In this document: piece after piece, positions 43,841 to 52,270 of the stretch
How positions within the stretch are numbered: position 1 is the stretch's first letter
Layout: the number at the start of each line of letters is the position of its first letter
Notes under the pieces: generated by a model
Seen by the model: only the letters and a program-made list of their open reading frames with translations
The model's database searches: none
Told to the model about the DNA's origin: nothing
From: Antrihabitans spumae
GTDB lineage: Bacteria > Actinomycetota > Actinomycetes > Mycobacteriales > Mycobacteriaceae
DNA length: 64,000 nt
Assembly: GCF_043944905.1 (NCBI RefSeq)
Contig: NZ_JBIMSN010000138.1
Location: 41,769 to 105,768, forward strand
Direction of reading: 5' to 3'
Program-made: the position numbers and the translations under genes

Positions 43841-46342
43841 TCAGTCGACACTCACCGCGTCGATGACGTTCAGCCGAGTCGCATGTAGACCAGGCGGAAT
43901 TGCACCGAGGAGACTCAACAGCAACGCGGCAAGGCCGAACACCACAGTCGGCGGCGTCAGCTGGAACGCGATGTCCAAACCGAGCACATGCGAAAACGCA
44001 ATGGTGTTCACGTACTGGTTGAGCACACCGACGACAAGCCCACAGAGTCCACCGACAATCCCGATCGCCGCTGCCTCCACGAGGACCGTACGCATCGTGA
44101 ACCTGCGCGAAGACCCCATGGCACGCAGTACACCAAGCTCGCGACGTCGTTCCAGCACCGACAACATCATCGTGTTCACCAGGGCAACGGCTGCGACGAA
44201 CACCACGATCCACGTGATCGCGCTGATCAGAACCGTGGCCTGCTGCAGGCTGGCGGTCATTCCGTCGAGCACTTCTCGTCCCGAATACACGTTGACCGAC
44301 GACGGCACTACGCCCTCGATCGCCGCCTGCACCGCGGCGCGATCTGCCCCCGAATCGACCGTCACCTCGAGCAGCGTCGAATCGGGTCGATCGAACCACT
44401 GCTGCATCAGCGGCAAACTCATCCCGACGAAACCGGTGAGGGCCGAGAAGTACGGAAATACCTCCAGCACCTGGACGTTTTCGAACCCGTTCGGCGTCGG
44501 CACCGTCAGAGTGCCACCCGCCTCGACGTCGAGCACCCGAGCGATGTCACGCGAGACGACCACACCTTCGCCCGCCAGCACTTTCGCACGTGACGGCTCG
44601 CTGATCGCCTCGTACAGGGAGGTGCTGCGTTCCCGACGCAAGTCCCTGCACGACCACTTTCGATCCACCGATGGAGGCATACGCCAACTGGCCTGGCACC
44701 ACGGCGGCCACGCCAGGCAGTGCCCCGATCGTCTGCTCGATATCGCGCGGCAGCAGCGGACCGGTGGGAAAAACCTGACTCGACGTCGGTTGCACCCAGA
44801 TGTCCACGGCCCGGCGGGGCTGAACGCGGCCGCCGCCGAGTCGACGCCGTTCGTGTTCGAGCCGGTGACCGACACCATCATGGACACGGCGATGAGGACC
44901 GAGATCACGGTCACCCAGATCCGCCGGGGCGCGCGCGCGATCGTTGCCGCCGCGACCGCACCCGGCGTTCCGAACAGCCGCGCCACCGCGGCTGTTGCCG
45001 CGACCAATTCGTGAAAGAAGGCGAAACAGACAAATACAGCGCCGTTGAGAAACATGGCCACCGACACGATCGACCACAAGCCGAGGTCGATCCACGCCGC
45101 AGCGATCGACAGCACGATCGCAGCCGCACCCAATACTCCCGCGACAAGGCGCAACGGCAGGCCGACCTTGTCTGCGGACGAGACACCGACGGGTGCCAGG
45201 GCCTCGATCGGGGCCACCTTGTACACCGCTCGCGCCGCGACGGCCGCGGCACCGACGCCCGAAACAACACACGCTGCGACGACGACCGGGACCGTGAACC
45301 AGGGCAGCGAGTAGGCGATGTCCACCTGCAGCGACTGCATGAACGTCGCGGGTAGCAATCCGATCGTCCAGCGGCCCATCAACATTCCGATGCCGACGCC
45401 GATCACGGCACCGATCGCGCTGAGGATCGCGGCCTCTGCGAGCAGGTCACGGAAGATCGCCCGCTTGTTTCCGCCGATCGCCCGGACTATGGAGATCACG
45501 TTGCGGCGCTGGTTGATTGCCATACTCATGGCGTTGTAGATCAGGAAGCCCGCGACGACGAGACCCAACGCCGCAGCCATCAACGTCGTCGACTGCAGCA
45601 CGGCGATGACGCCGCCCGCCTGCGCCGCACGGAAGGTGGGGTCAGCGACCACAGCACGACCCGCGACAGTGTCGTCGACCGCCGTGCGAACCTCGTCGAG
45701 GTCGGCGCCAGGGTCGGTGACCAGCAGCATCGAATCGATCGAACCGGCGCGATTCACCAGTTGTTGCGCCAAGCCGAGCGTGGTCATCACGAAGTTGCCG
45801 TCGTTGATCCGCTCGACAGCATCGCCGTCCACCACGGCGGCGACGGTCACCTCGGTGTCGCCGAGTATGACCTTCTGCCCCTTCGACCAACCTGTGCCGT
45901 GACCGACGAGTACACCGTTGCGAACGGTCAGCAGCTCGGTGCCGCCACCTGTCTGGTCAAGAACGGCCTGCTGAACGTCGCTGCGCCAGCCCTGTCCTGC
46001 CAGCGGATCGAAACCGATGAGTAGGAGGTTGCCGTTCGGCGATCCGATCGACGCCCTGATCATCGGCACGGCCGCCTGTACACCCGGCACCCGAGCCACT
46101 TCGGGCTGCAATGACTGCTCGAATCCGGCGTCGGTGACGCCCGAAACCTCGTACTCGGCGTTGCCCCCGATGCTGCTACCGAGTTGGTCGACCGACCCTG
46201 TGATCGAGCCGGAAATTCCGATGACAGCGACGAGCAAAGCCGCCGAAACAGCGGTGACCGCAACCGCCATCGAGGTGCGGCCCAGGTGAGCTACGAACTC
46301 GCGAACATTGAACAGCCGCAACCGATCCAACGTCGCGAGCAT
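43841..46342 (-). CDS. FtsX/MacB-type ABC transporter permease
   Basis: An 833-residue open frame encoding a double FtsX-type permease. An N-terminal membrane segment is followed by a large extracytoplasmic domain, then three membrane helices near residues 270-400, a short middle helix pair, a second extracytoplasmic domain and a C-terminal FtsX domain (ALVNTMMLSVLERRRELGVLRAMG). Between about 44812 and 44619 the frame yields an Arg/Cys/Trp-rich stretch of about 64 residues, whereas another frame gives plausible sequence (VDIWVQPTSSQVFPTG). A deletion and a compensating insertion are inferred. It overlaps the ATPase gene by ATGA. It may export lipids or small molecules. Confidence 0.85.
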   Translation of the reverse strand: MLATLDRLRLFNVREFVAHLGRTSMAVAVTAVSAALLVAVIGISGSITGSVDQLGSSIGGNAEYEVSGVTDAGFEQSLQPEVARVPGVQAAVPMIRASIGSPNGNLLLIGFDPLAGQGWRSDVQQAVLDQTGGGTELLTVRNGVLVGHGTGWSKGQKVILGDTEVTVAAVVDGDAVERINDGNFVMTTLGLAQQLVNRAGSIDSMLLVTDPGADLDEVRTAVDDTVAGRAVVADPTFRAAQAGGVIAVLQSTTLMAAALGLVVAGFLIYNAMSMAINQRRNVISIVRAIGGNKRAIFRDLLAEAAILSAIGAVIGVGIGMLMGRWTIGLLPATFMQSLQVDIAYSLPWFTVPVVVAACVVSGVGAAAVAARAVYKVAPIEALAPVGVSSADKVGLPLRLVAGVLGAAAIVLSIAAAWIDLGLWSIVSVAMFLNGAVFVCFAFFHELVAATAAVARLFGTPGAVAAATIARAPRRIWVTVISVLIAVSMMVSVTGSNTNGVDSAAAAFSPAGPWTSGCNRRRVRFFPPVRCCRAISSRRSGHCLAWPPWCQASWRMPPSVDRKWSCRDLRRERSTSLYEAISEPSRAKVLAGEGVVVSRDIARVLDVEAGGTLTVPTPNGFENVQVLEVFPYFSALTGFVGMSLPLMQQWFDRPDSTLLEVTVDSGADRAAVQAAIEGVVPSSVNVYSGREVLDGMTASLQQATVLISAITWIVVFVAAVALVNTMMLSVLERRRELGVLRAMGSSRRFTMRTVLVEAAAIGIVGGLCGLVVGVLNQYVNTIAFSHVLGLDIAFQLTPPTVVFGLAALLLSLLGAIPPGLHATRLNVIDAVSVD

Positions 46343-47094
46343 CAGTCGATACCGATTTTCCTTGCGGCACCGGTGAATTCGTCGGACCGTAAACGCCCGT
46401 CCTGCAACGTGACAACCCGATCGGTCGAGGCTGCAGCGTCCTGATTGTGGGTCACCATCACGACCGCGCGCCCCGAGCCTTTGTCGTGCGCGACCTCGGC
46501 AAGCAGCTCGAGTATCGAGGCGCCGGTGTTGGAATCGAGGTTGCCCGTCGGCTCGTCGGCGAGGATCAGCGGTGGATCCATCATCAGTGCCCGGGCGACC
46601 GCAACTCGCTGCATCTCACCACCGGACATCTCCGCAGGCCGATGGTTCGCACGTTTGGCGAGGCCGACCTTGTCGAGCAGTGCAAGCGCGTCCGGCCTCG
46701 CCTTCCGTAGGCCGACGCCGTCGAGCAACTTCGGTATTGCGACGTTCTCCCATGCGGACATTGTCGGCAGCAGGTTGAAGAACTGGAAGATGAACCCAAC
46801 CTGATGCCGCCGAAACTCCGACTGCTGCTCGTCGGTCAGCTGAGCGATCTCCTTGTCGCCGAAGCGGATCGACCCGGAATCCGGTGTGTCGAGGGCACCG
46901 AGCAGATGCAGAAACGTGCTCTTGCCAGCGCCGGACGGACCGACGATGGAGATGAAATTTCCGCCTTCGAGGGACAGCGTGACGCCGTCGAGGGCGCGGA
47001 CTGTTTGACCGCCGACGCGGTACTCGCGAACGACATCGGTCATCGCCACCGTTAGCGACGCCGGGTTACCGATCGGTTCAGCTGCTGGCGGCAT
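46342..47094 (-). CDS. ABC transporter ATP-binding protein, MacB/LolD type
   Basis: A 250-residue ABC ATPase. The Walker A loop is GPSGAGKST, the Q-loop is FIFQFFNLLPTM, the signature is MSGGEMQRVAVARAL, Walker B/D-loop is LILADEPTGNLD and the H-loop is VMVTHNQDAAA. This is the LolD/MacB subfamily that pairs with FtsX-type permeases. The permease start overlaps its stop (ATGA), so they form one transporter. The operon is adjacent to the PKS on the same strand, which suggests, without proving, a link to polyketide export or resistance. Confidence 0.92.
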   Translation of the reverse strand: MPPAAEPIGNPASLTVAMTDVVREYRVGGQTVRALDGVTLSLEGGNFISIVGPSGAGKSTFLHLLGALDTPDSGSIRFGDKEIAQLTDEQQSEFRRHQVGFIFQFFNLLPTMSAWENVAIPKLLDGVGLRKARPDALALLDKVGLAKRANHRPAEMSGGEMQRVAVARALMMDPPLILADEPTGNLDSNTGASILELLAEVAHDKGSGRAVVMVTHNQDAAASTDRVVTLQDGRLRSDEFTGAARKIGID

Positions 47095-47154
47095 AGGCCC
47101 TACCCAATCACAGGTCGGCGACGGACGAGCGAACTACGGTCCGCGGTATTTCGC

Positions 47155-47562
47155 CTACCCGTACTCCTCGGCCATCCAGCGCGACGCAGGCGGCGAGAAG
47201 AGCAACGCGAGCGTCGCAACCACCATGACGCCGAGAAGTACGCCGAAGACCGGCTGATGGGAATCGGTCAACAATGCCCATGCGACAGGCAGCAGCAGCA
47301 CCTGCGCGACGACGGCGATCGTCCGGCCCCATCGGTGCCCGAGAATCAATGCGATGCCACCGGCGAGGACGGCTCCGCCGAGACTGAGGAACCACAACGC
47401 CGTGCCGTAGCCACTGGCCTGACTCTGATCGCCGCTACCCGTCAGGCCGCGGATCACCAGGACGATCGCAACGACCGCCGCGGCACCGCCCTGCAGCGCG
47501 ACGAGAGAGCCCGCCCAACGAATCGGCTTGGGTGTGGCACTCCTTGCTGTCTCCTTCGGCAC
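47155..47562 (-). CDS. Small integral membrane protein, possibly Rv3217c-like
   Basis: A 135-residue protein with four hydrophobic segments: ALQGGAAAVVAIVLVIRGL, ALWFLSLGGAVLAGGIALIL, TIAVVAQVLLLPVAWALL and VFGVLLGVMVVATLALLF. The start is GTG 47562. Its position before the lipid-kinase-like gene equals that of Rv3217c in M. tuberculosis, and its size is similar. Function is unknown. Confidence 0.75.
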   Translation of the reverse strand: MPKETARSATPKPIRWAGSLVALQGGAAAVVAIVLVIRGLTGSGDQSQASGYGTALWFLSLGGAVLAGGIALILGHRWGRTIAVVAQVLLLPVAWALLTDSHQPVFGVLLGVMVVATLALLFSPPASRWMAEEYG

Positions 47563-47641
47563 CCGACCAGCCTATTCGAATGCGGTTGCAGCCGTTGCGG
47601 CGGCGGCAAAGGACGTCGAACGCCGGATAGGCTGATTCCCC

Positions 47642-48592
47642 GTGCGCGCCCTGCTGATCGTCAACCCGAGTGCCACGTCGACCACGCCTGCGGCGCGGGA
47701 CCTACTCGCTCACGCCTTGGAGAGCAGGGTTTCCCTCGTCGTGGCCCATACCAGCCATCGTGGCCACGCCGCCGAGTTGGCAGAGCAGGCCGCGGCAGAC
47801 GGCATCGATCTGATCGTCGTCCACGGCGGTGACGGCACGGTCAACGAAGCGATCAACGGCTTCCTCGCACCTCCGACGCGCGGTGCGGCTCCGGTCGGTT
47901 GGACTCCGCAGATCGCGGTGCTACCAGGCGGGTCTGCCAACGTATTCGCCCGATCGCTCGGCATCGCTGCCGATCCCGTCGACGCCACGAATCAACTGAT
48001 CGACCTGATCGGTGCCGGTGTGCGACGACGGATCGGCCTCGGGTACGCCGACAAGCGGTGGTTCACGTTCAACTCCGGACTCGGCATCGACGCACGCGTC
48101 TGCGAGTCGATCGACAACAGCCGTAACAACGGTCACATCGTGAGCCCGTCGCGGTACGTCCGCGCGGCGATTACCGAGTTTTTCAAGTCCATCGGCAACG
48201 ACCCGACCTTGACGATCGAGTGCCCCGATCGCGAACCCGTCGACGGTGTTCATTACGCATTCGTTTCGAACTCGAGTCCGTGGACCTACATGGGTACACG
48301 TCCGGTTCACACGAATCCCAATACGTCCTTCGACACCGGTCTCGGGGTATTCGCGATGCGCTCGATGGGCGTCGCCTCCGGCCTGCGGGTGTCGCGACAA
48401 CTGCTTGCCGAAGGCGCAGAACCCAAGTCCAGCAAGCTCTTTCGCGTCGACGACGTGCCGCGCGTCCGAATCACCGCCGCCGAGCCGATCGGATTTCAGA
48501 TGGACGGCGACTACCTCGGCATGCGGGAAGAAGTCGAGTTCTTTTCGGTGCCCGCCGCGATCGAGGTCGTGGCCCCGCTCACGCCTGCGTAG
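47642..48592 (+). CDS. Diacylglycerol/lipid kinase-family protein, Rv3218-like
   Basis: A 316-residue protein with a DAGK catalytic domain. The nucleotide loop VVHGGDGTVNEAINGFL and the following LPGGSANVFARSLG are the family signatures. The C-terminal beta-sandwich domain includes FQMDGDYLG. Members phosphorylate diacylglycerol or related lipids in the cytosol at the membrane; the exact lipid is unknown. The start is GTG 47642. It lies upstream of whiB1 as Rv3218 does. Confidence 0.9.
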   Translation: MRALLIVNPSATSTTPAARDLLAHALESRVSLVVAHTSHRGHAAELAEQAAADGIDLIVVHGGDGTVNEAINGFLAPPTRGAAPVGWTPQIAVLPGGSANVFARSLGIAADPVDATNQLIDLIGAGVRRRIGLGYADKRWFTFNSGLGIDARVCESIDNSRNNGHIVSPSRYVRAAITEFFKSIGNDPTLTIECPDREPVDGVHYAFVSNSSPWTYMGTRPVHTNPNTSFDTGLGVFAMRSMGVASGLRVSRQLLAEGAEPKSSKLFRVDDVPRVRITAAEPIGFQMDGDYLGMREEVEFFSVPAAIEVVAPLTPA

Positions 48593-48683
48593 CGCTGCTT
48601 TGCCCCAAATCCTGCGGTTATAGTGCGAAAACACCGCAGACGGAGTACAAAGGAACGCGGACTTCGATAGGTGAGGCTAACAG

Positions 48684-48699
48684 AGTGAGTTTCCCCACG
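48684..48699 (+). promoter_or_regulatory. CRP-type site in the whiB1 promoter region
   Basis: AGTGAGTTTCCCCACG is a CRP-like 16-mer with half-sites related to TGTGA and TCACA. It closely resembles the Crp site described in the M. tuberculosis whiB1 promoter (from memory). It lies about 136-151 bp upstream of the whiB1 ATG, suiting cAMP-dependent control. Confidence 0.55.
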
Positions 48700-48834
48700 G
48701 TGCGCGGCATTCCTATTGACATATCTTCAGTTCGTGAAAGCATTCACAAGCAACCGTGCGGAAACATTCGAGACGCACAAGTAAACGTAAGCAAACGAGA
48801 CGGTGCTTCGATGCACCCGGCTAAGGAGCAAAGG

Positions 48835-49089
48835 ATGGACTGGCGCCACAACGCAATCTGTCGCGACGAGGATCCCGAACTGTTCTTCCCCGTAGGGAAC
48901 AGCGGTCCGGCACTCGCGCAGATCGCTGATGCCAAAATCGTCTGCAATCGCTGCCCGGTCACTGCGGAATGCCTGTCATGGGCACTCAAGTCCGGTCAGG
49001 ACGCAGGCGTATGGGGTGGAATGAGCGAAGACGAGCGACGCGCACTCAAGCGACGCAATGCACGGACCCGAGCACGTACCTCGGTCTGA
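48835..49089 (+). CDS. whiB1: WhiB1 iron-sulfur transcription factor
   Basis: An 84-residue WhiB protein, the exact length of M. tuberculosis WhiB1. The [4Fe-4S] ligands are C9, C37, C40 and C46 (CNRCPVTAEC), followed by the GVWGG turn and a basic C-terminus RRALKRRNARTRAR for DNA contact. It is an essential, nitric-oxide-sensitive regulator in mycobacteria that works with the primary sigma factor. The ATG 48835 has AAGGAGCAAAGG just upstream; an in-frame ATG at 48811 would add eight residues. The 240-bp upstream region holds a CRP-like site. A strong terminator follows. Confidence 0.95.
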   Translation: MDWRHNAICRDEDPELFFPVGNSGPALAQIADAKIVCNRCPVTAECLSWALKSGQDAGVWGGMSEDERRALKRRNARTRARTSV

Positions 49090-49106
49090 GCTACGACATC
49101 TTGCAG

Positions 49107-49138
49107 GCCCGGCACCGACAGTGGTGCCGGGCTTTTTT
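49107..49138 (+). terminator. Intrinsic terminator after whiB1
   Basis: A perfect 10-bp stem GCCCGGCACC / GGTGCCGGGC with a 6-nt loop is followed by six T residues, 18 bp after the whiB1 stop. Confidence 0.9.
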
Positions 49139-49220
49139 GCGCGCCCGAGCGGCGTGAAGGCGCCCCTGACTCCACCGAGCGAGGTGAGCGGCACCCTCGT
49201 GCCACGATGGCGGAGCCGAA

Positions 49221-50720
49221 CTAGCCCCGCCCACCCCGGCGGCCCAGGGGCACACGCAGGACCGCATCGGTGCCCCCTCCCGTGCCGGGGTGCAGGCCTA
49301 TCGAACCGCCCAGTTCGGCGGTGACGAGGGTCCGGACGATCTGCAGACCCAAGCGGTCGGAGCGTTCCAAACTGAAGCCTGGCGGCAGCCCCCTGCCATC
49401 GTCGTGAACAACGACATCGAGCCAGCGTGCCGACCGTTCCGCCTTCATCGACACCGTGCCGACGGCACCGGGATCGAAGGCGTGCTCGATGGCGTTCTGG
49501 ACCAACTCGGTCAGGACCATAACCAGCGGCGTCGCCCGCTCAGCGGAGAAAACGCCGAGTTTGCCTTCACGTCGGATCTTCACGGGGGTACTGACGGTCG
49601 CGACGTCGGCCATCATCGGCACAAGACGATCGACCACGTCGTCGAGATCGACCTCTTCGTCGACAGACATCGACAACATCTCGTGGACCGCAGCGATCGA
49701 GGTGACACGACGGACCGACTCGGTGAGCGCAACCCGCGCCTCCTCGTTTTCGGTCCGACGAGCCTGTAGGCGCAGCAACGCGGCAACGGTCTGCAGATTG
49801 TTCTTCACCCGATGGTGAATCTCGCGGATCGTGGCGTCCTTGCTGAGCAGCGCGCGGTCGCGGCGCTTCACTTCGGTGACATCACGTACGAGCACAGCAG
49901 CACCGGCCAACTCGCCGCGTGGACGTAGGACGAGGGTGCGAAGCAGCACGGTTGCGCCGTGCGCGTCGACCTCCATCCGTCGACCCGTCCTCCCCGCAAG
50001 CGCGGCCCGAATGTCGTTCACAACTTCCTGCGCGTCGAACGGGTCGGTGATGAGCGAACGTGTCGTGGCGGCGAGGTCGTGGCCGGACAGTTCGCTCGTC
50101 AAACCCATACGGTGATAAGCGGATTGAGCGTTCGGGCTGGCGTAGACGACCTTGCCCTCGGTATCGAGGCGGACGAAACCATCACCGGCACGCGGACTCG
50201 AATGTGTCGCAGCGCGATCCTCGGGCGTGGGATACGTTCCGTCGCTGATCATTTCGCACAGGTCGTCGGCGCACGTCGTGTACGCGGTTTCGAGGGTGCT
50301 GCGAATCTGGCTGCGCGCGAAGTCGGTATCGCGACTCAGCACGGCGATCACGTCCTCGCCACACCGCACGGGAATCGCCTCGCGAAGCGACAGCGGTGGC
50401 GGATCGTCTCCCCCGGAGTCGCTGTCCCGAACGATCTTTCCGTCGATCAACGCCCGAAGCACCTGGGGATGCTCGGTTTCGGACGCGAGCTTGCCGACGA
50501 GGTCGTAGGCGATGACTGTCGGAGCCGTTGTCGGCCGACATTGCGCGACGCAGACGACCTCGCTGCCCTCGGTGATCGGACCGCTGCCGACCCACAACAG
50601 CAGGTCGGCAAACGACAGATCCGCAAGGAGTTGCCAGTCCCCCACCACCCGCTGCAGATGGTCGACAGCAGCGCCGGGTAGGTCGGTGTGGTCTGCGAGC
50701 AGTTCGCTCAGCGTCGACAT
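49221..50720 (-). CDS. pdtaS: Sensor histidine kinase PdtaS
   Basis: A 499-residue cytosolic sensor kinase. An N-terminal GAF-like domain (residues about 20-150) and a PAS-like domain (about 185-285) precede a HisKA_2 helix with the phospho-accepting histidine in EIHHRVKNNLQTVAALL, then an ATPase domain with TELVQNAIEHAF and DDGRGLPPGF. No membrane segment is seen. In M. tuberculosis, PdtaS (Rv3220c) signals to the ANTAR regulator PdtaR and has been linked to metal, NO and c-di-GMP sensing. The response regulator gene is not in the window. It lies upstream of the biotinyl-domain gene's convergent partner order as in Rv3220c-Rv3221c. Confidence 0.93.
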   Translation of the reverse strand: MSTLSELLADHTDLPGAAVDHLQRVVGDWQLLADLSFADLLLWVGSGPITEGSEVVCVAQCRPTTAPTVIAYDLVGKLASETEHPQVLRALIDGKIVRDSDSGGDDPPPLSLREAIPVRCGEDVIAVLSRDTDFARSQIRSTLETAYTTCADDLCEMISDGTYPTPEDRAATHSSPRAGDGFVRLDTEGKVVYASPNAQSAYHRMGLTSELSGHDLAATTRSLITDPFDAQEVVNDIRAALAGRTGRRMEVDAHGATVLLRTLVLRPRGELAGAAVLVRDVTEVKRRDRALLSKDATIREIHHRVKNNLQTVAALLRLQARRTENEEARVALTESVRRVTSIAAVHEMLSMSVDEEVDLDDVVDRLVPMMADVATVSTPVKIRREGKLGVFSAERATPLVMVLTELVQNAIEHAFDPGAVGTVSMKAERSARWLDVVVHDDGRGLPPGFSLERSDRLGLQIVRTLVTAELGGSIGLHPGTGGGTDAVLRVPLGRRGGRG

Positions 50721-50733
50721 CGGAATCCGCCGA

Positions 50734-50949
50734 TCAGGAGATCACTGCGATGAGGTCGCCCTGCTGGATCACGTCGCCGACCTTGACGTCGACCGAGGAG
50801 ACCGTGCCGTCGACCTCGGCGAGCACCGGGATCTCCATCTTCATCGACTCCAGGATGACCAGTGTGTCGCCCTCGACGACGGTGTCGCCCGTGCTCACAA
50901 CTACTTGAAAGACGGTCGAGACCATCTCGGCGCGAACATCTTCTGCCAT
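50734..50949 (-). CDS. Biotin/lipoyl attachment domain protein (TB7.3-like)
   Basis: A 71-residue single biotinyl domain. The lysine acceptor is in ESMKMEIPV, a variant of the EAMKM motif. Flanking glycine turns (STGDTVVEGD and VKVGDVIQQGD) are typical. It is the counterpart of Rv3221c, a small biotinylated protein with no attached carboxylase domain. It may serve as a carrier for an acyl-CoA carboxylase, but the partner is not encoded nearby. It is divergent from the bL37 gene. Confidence 0.92.
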   Translation of the reverse strand: MAEDVRAEMVSTVFQVVVSTGDTVVEGDTLVILESMKMEIPVLAEVDGTVSSVDVKVGDVIQQGDLIAVIS

Positions 50950-51066
50950 TCGAGCTCCTCGGTGTCGAGCCTTGCGAAGCTACAGCCTAACCAGCGAACC
51001 TGCGGGGCGGTCGGGCGGCGCATCGGCGGGCATTAGACTGACACCCAAAGAAGGGAGACTTATCAA

Positions 51067-51141
51067 ATGGGTAAGCGTGGCCGTAAGAAACGTGACCGCA
51101 AGAACAACAAGGCCAATCACGGCAAGCGTCCAAACAGCTGA
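51067..51141 (+). CDS. 50S ribosomal protein bL37 (24 residues)
   Basis: ATG 51067 opens a 24-residue, extremely basic peptide beginning MGKRGRKKRDRK and ending NHGKRPNS. It matches the small bL37 protein found in mycobacterial ribosome structures, whose gene lies in this same neighbourhood. A good ribosome-binding site (GAAGGGAGA) precedes it and a strong terminator follows. It is easily missed by gene finders because of its size. Its role is structural, in the large ribosomal subunit. Confidence 0.9.
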   Translation: MGKRGRKKRDRKNNKANHGKRPNS

Positions 51142-51158
51142 TCACGAACGCTGATCAC

Positions 51159-51196
51159 AAAAAGGGCCGGGAAGCACTCGCTTCTCGGCCCTTTTT
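51159..51196. terminator. Bidirectional terminator between bL37 and rshA
   Basis: AAAAAGGGCCGGGAAGC pairs with GCTTCTCGGCCCTTTTT around a 4-nt loop, with one G-T wobble. A and T tracts on either side let it stop transcription from both the bL37 and rshA-sigH sides. Confidence 0.88.
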
Positions 51197-51221
51197 CTGT
51201 CTGCGGCGCTCCGACCGGTGA

Positions 51222-51494
51222 CTACTCCGCTTCGGTCCGGATCACCACGGTCCGGCGGATCTCGATCGACAGGCGCTGACGCAAGCCCTCGGGCGCGCGC
51301 TCACCGCCACATTTGCGGCTGAGCAAGCCCTTGATCTGCTCCTCGATGCCGTACTGCTCGAGGCAGGTACCGCAGGTATCGAGGTGATACTGCAGCCGCT
51401 CACGTGTCGCTTGGTCGCACTCGTTGTCGAGCATGAGCCACACGTCGGCGATCACCGCCGTGCAATCGAGCTTGTAGTCGTCCTGTTCGCTCAT
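51222..51494 (-). CDS. rshA: Anti-sigma factor RshA
   Basis: A 90-residue zinc-associated anti-sigma factor. The HxxxCxxC motif is H37-C41-C44 in YHLDTCGTC, with additional cysteines at 11, 26 and near the C-terminus (SRKCGG). It binds SigH under reducing conditions and releases it on disulfide stress. The ATG overlaps the sigH stop by ATGA, so the two are made together. The counterpart is Rv3221A. An intact redox motif suggests normal function. Confidence 0.94.
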   Translation of the reverse strand: MSEQDDYKLDCTAVIADVWLMLDNECDQATRERLQYHLDTCGTCLEQYGIEEQIKGLLSRKCGGERAPEGLRQRLSIEIRRTVVIRTEAE

Positions 51495-52153
51495 GATGAG
51501 ACCTCCTGCCCCGACGGATCCACTGCATCGACAGCGCCGTTGCGGTTGAATCCACGTTCGCGCGCGACCTCGGCAAGCAGGCCTCGCAATTGCTTCCGTC
51601 CTCGGTGCAGCCGCGACATCACGGTGCCGATGGGCGTTCCCATGATGTCGGCGATCTCCTTGTACGGAAATCCTTCGACATCGGCGTAGTAGACAGCCAT
51701 CCGGAACTCCTCGGGCAGCGACTGCAGCGCCGACTTGATGTCGTCGTCCGGCAGCGCGTCCAGCGCCTCCACCTCGGCAGAACGCAGGCCCTGCGAGGTG
51801 TGCTCGGCCGTCGCGGCCAACTGCCAGTCCGTGATCTCGTCGGTCGGATACTGGGCGGGCTGCCGCTGCTTCTTGCGGTAGGAGTTGATGTAGGTGTTGG
51901 TCAGAATCCGGTAGAGCCAGGCACGCAGGTTGGTGCCCTCACGGAACGACCGGAACGCCGAGAACGCCTTGACGTAGGTCTCCTGAACCAGATCCTCGGC
52001 ATCCGCGGGATTGCGAGTCATTCGCAGAGCAGCGCCGTAGAGCTGGTCGAGCAGCGGAAGTGCGTCTCGCTCGAACCGTTCGGCCAACTCCGTGTCGGTC
52101 TGGTTCGGATCGGTACGGACCGTATCGTCCGCCTGGCTGTCGTCGCCGCGCAC
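51491..52153 (-). CDS. sigH: ECF sigma factor SigH
   Basis: A 220-residue ECF sigma factor of group SigH/SigR. Region 2 is DQLYGAALRMTRNPADAEDL and WLYRILTNTYINSYRKKQRQ; region 4 is LQSLPEEFRMAVYYADVEGF and TPIGTVMSRLHRGRKQL. GTG 52153 is chosen because AAGGGA lies five bases upstream and the length equals that of M. tuberculosis SigH (216); the longer frame has no family support. It governs the thiol-oxidative and heat stress response. A near-consensus SigH promoter lies about 120 bp upstream, indicating autoregulation. Confidence 0.94.
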   Translation of the reverse strand: MRGDDSQADDTVRTDPNQTDTELAERFERDALPLLDQLYGAALRMTRNPADAEDLVQETYVKAFSAFRSFREGTNLRAWLYRILTNTYINSYRKKQRQPAQYPTDEITDWQLAATAEHTSQGLRSAEVEALDALPDDDIKSALQSLPEEFRMAVYYADVEGFPYKEIADIMGTPIGTVMSRLHRGRKQLRGLLAEVARERGFNRNGAVDAVDPSGQEVSS

Positions 52154-52270
52154 ACTTGTCCCTTCGATTGCCGTAAGCCCTGAATCTACCGCTAGATAGA
52201 TCGGGCGTTCCGCGCAGAGCACAGGCACTGGCGACTCCGTTCCGCTGAGGATGACAAGTACGTCGGGTTC

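Noticed and set aside
48220..48834. Upstream extension of the whiB1 frame
   Set aside because: It overlaps the lipid-kinase gene in another frame and the promoter region; WhiB1 starts at 48835 with a clear ribosome-binding site.
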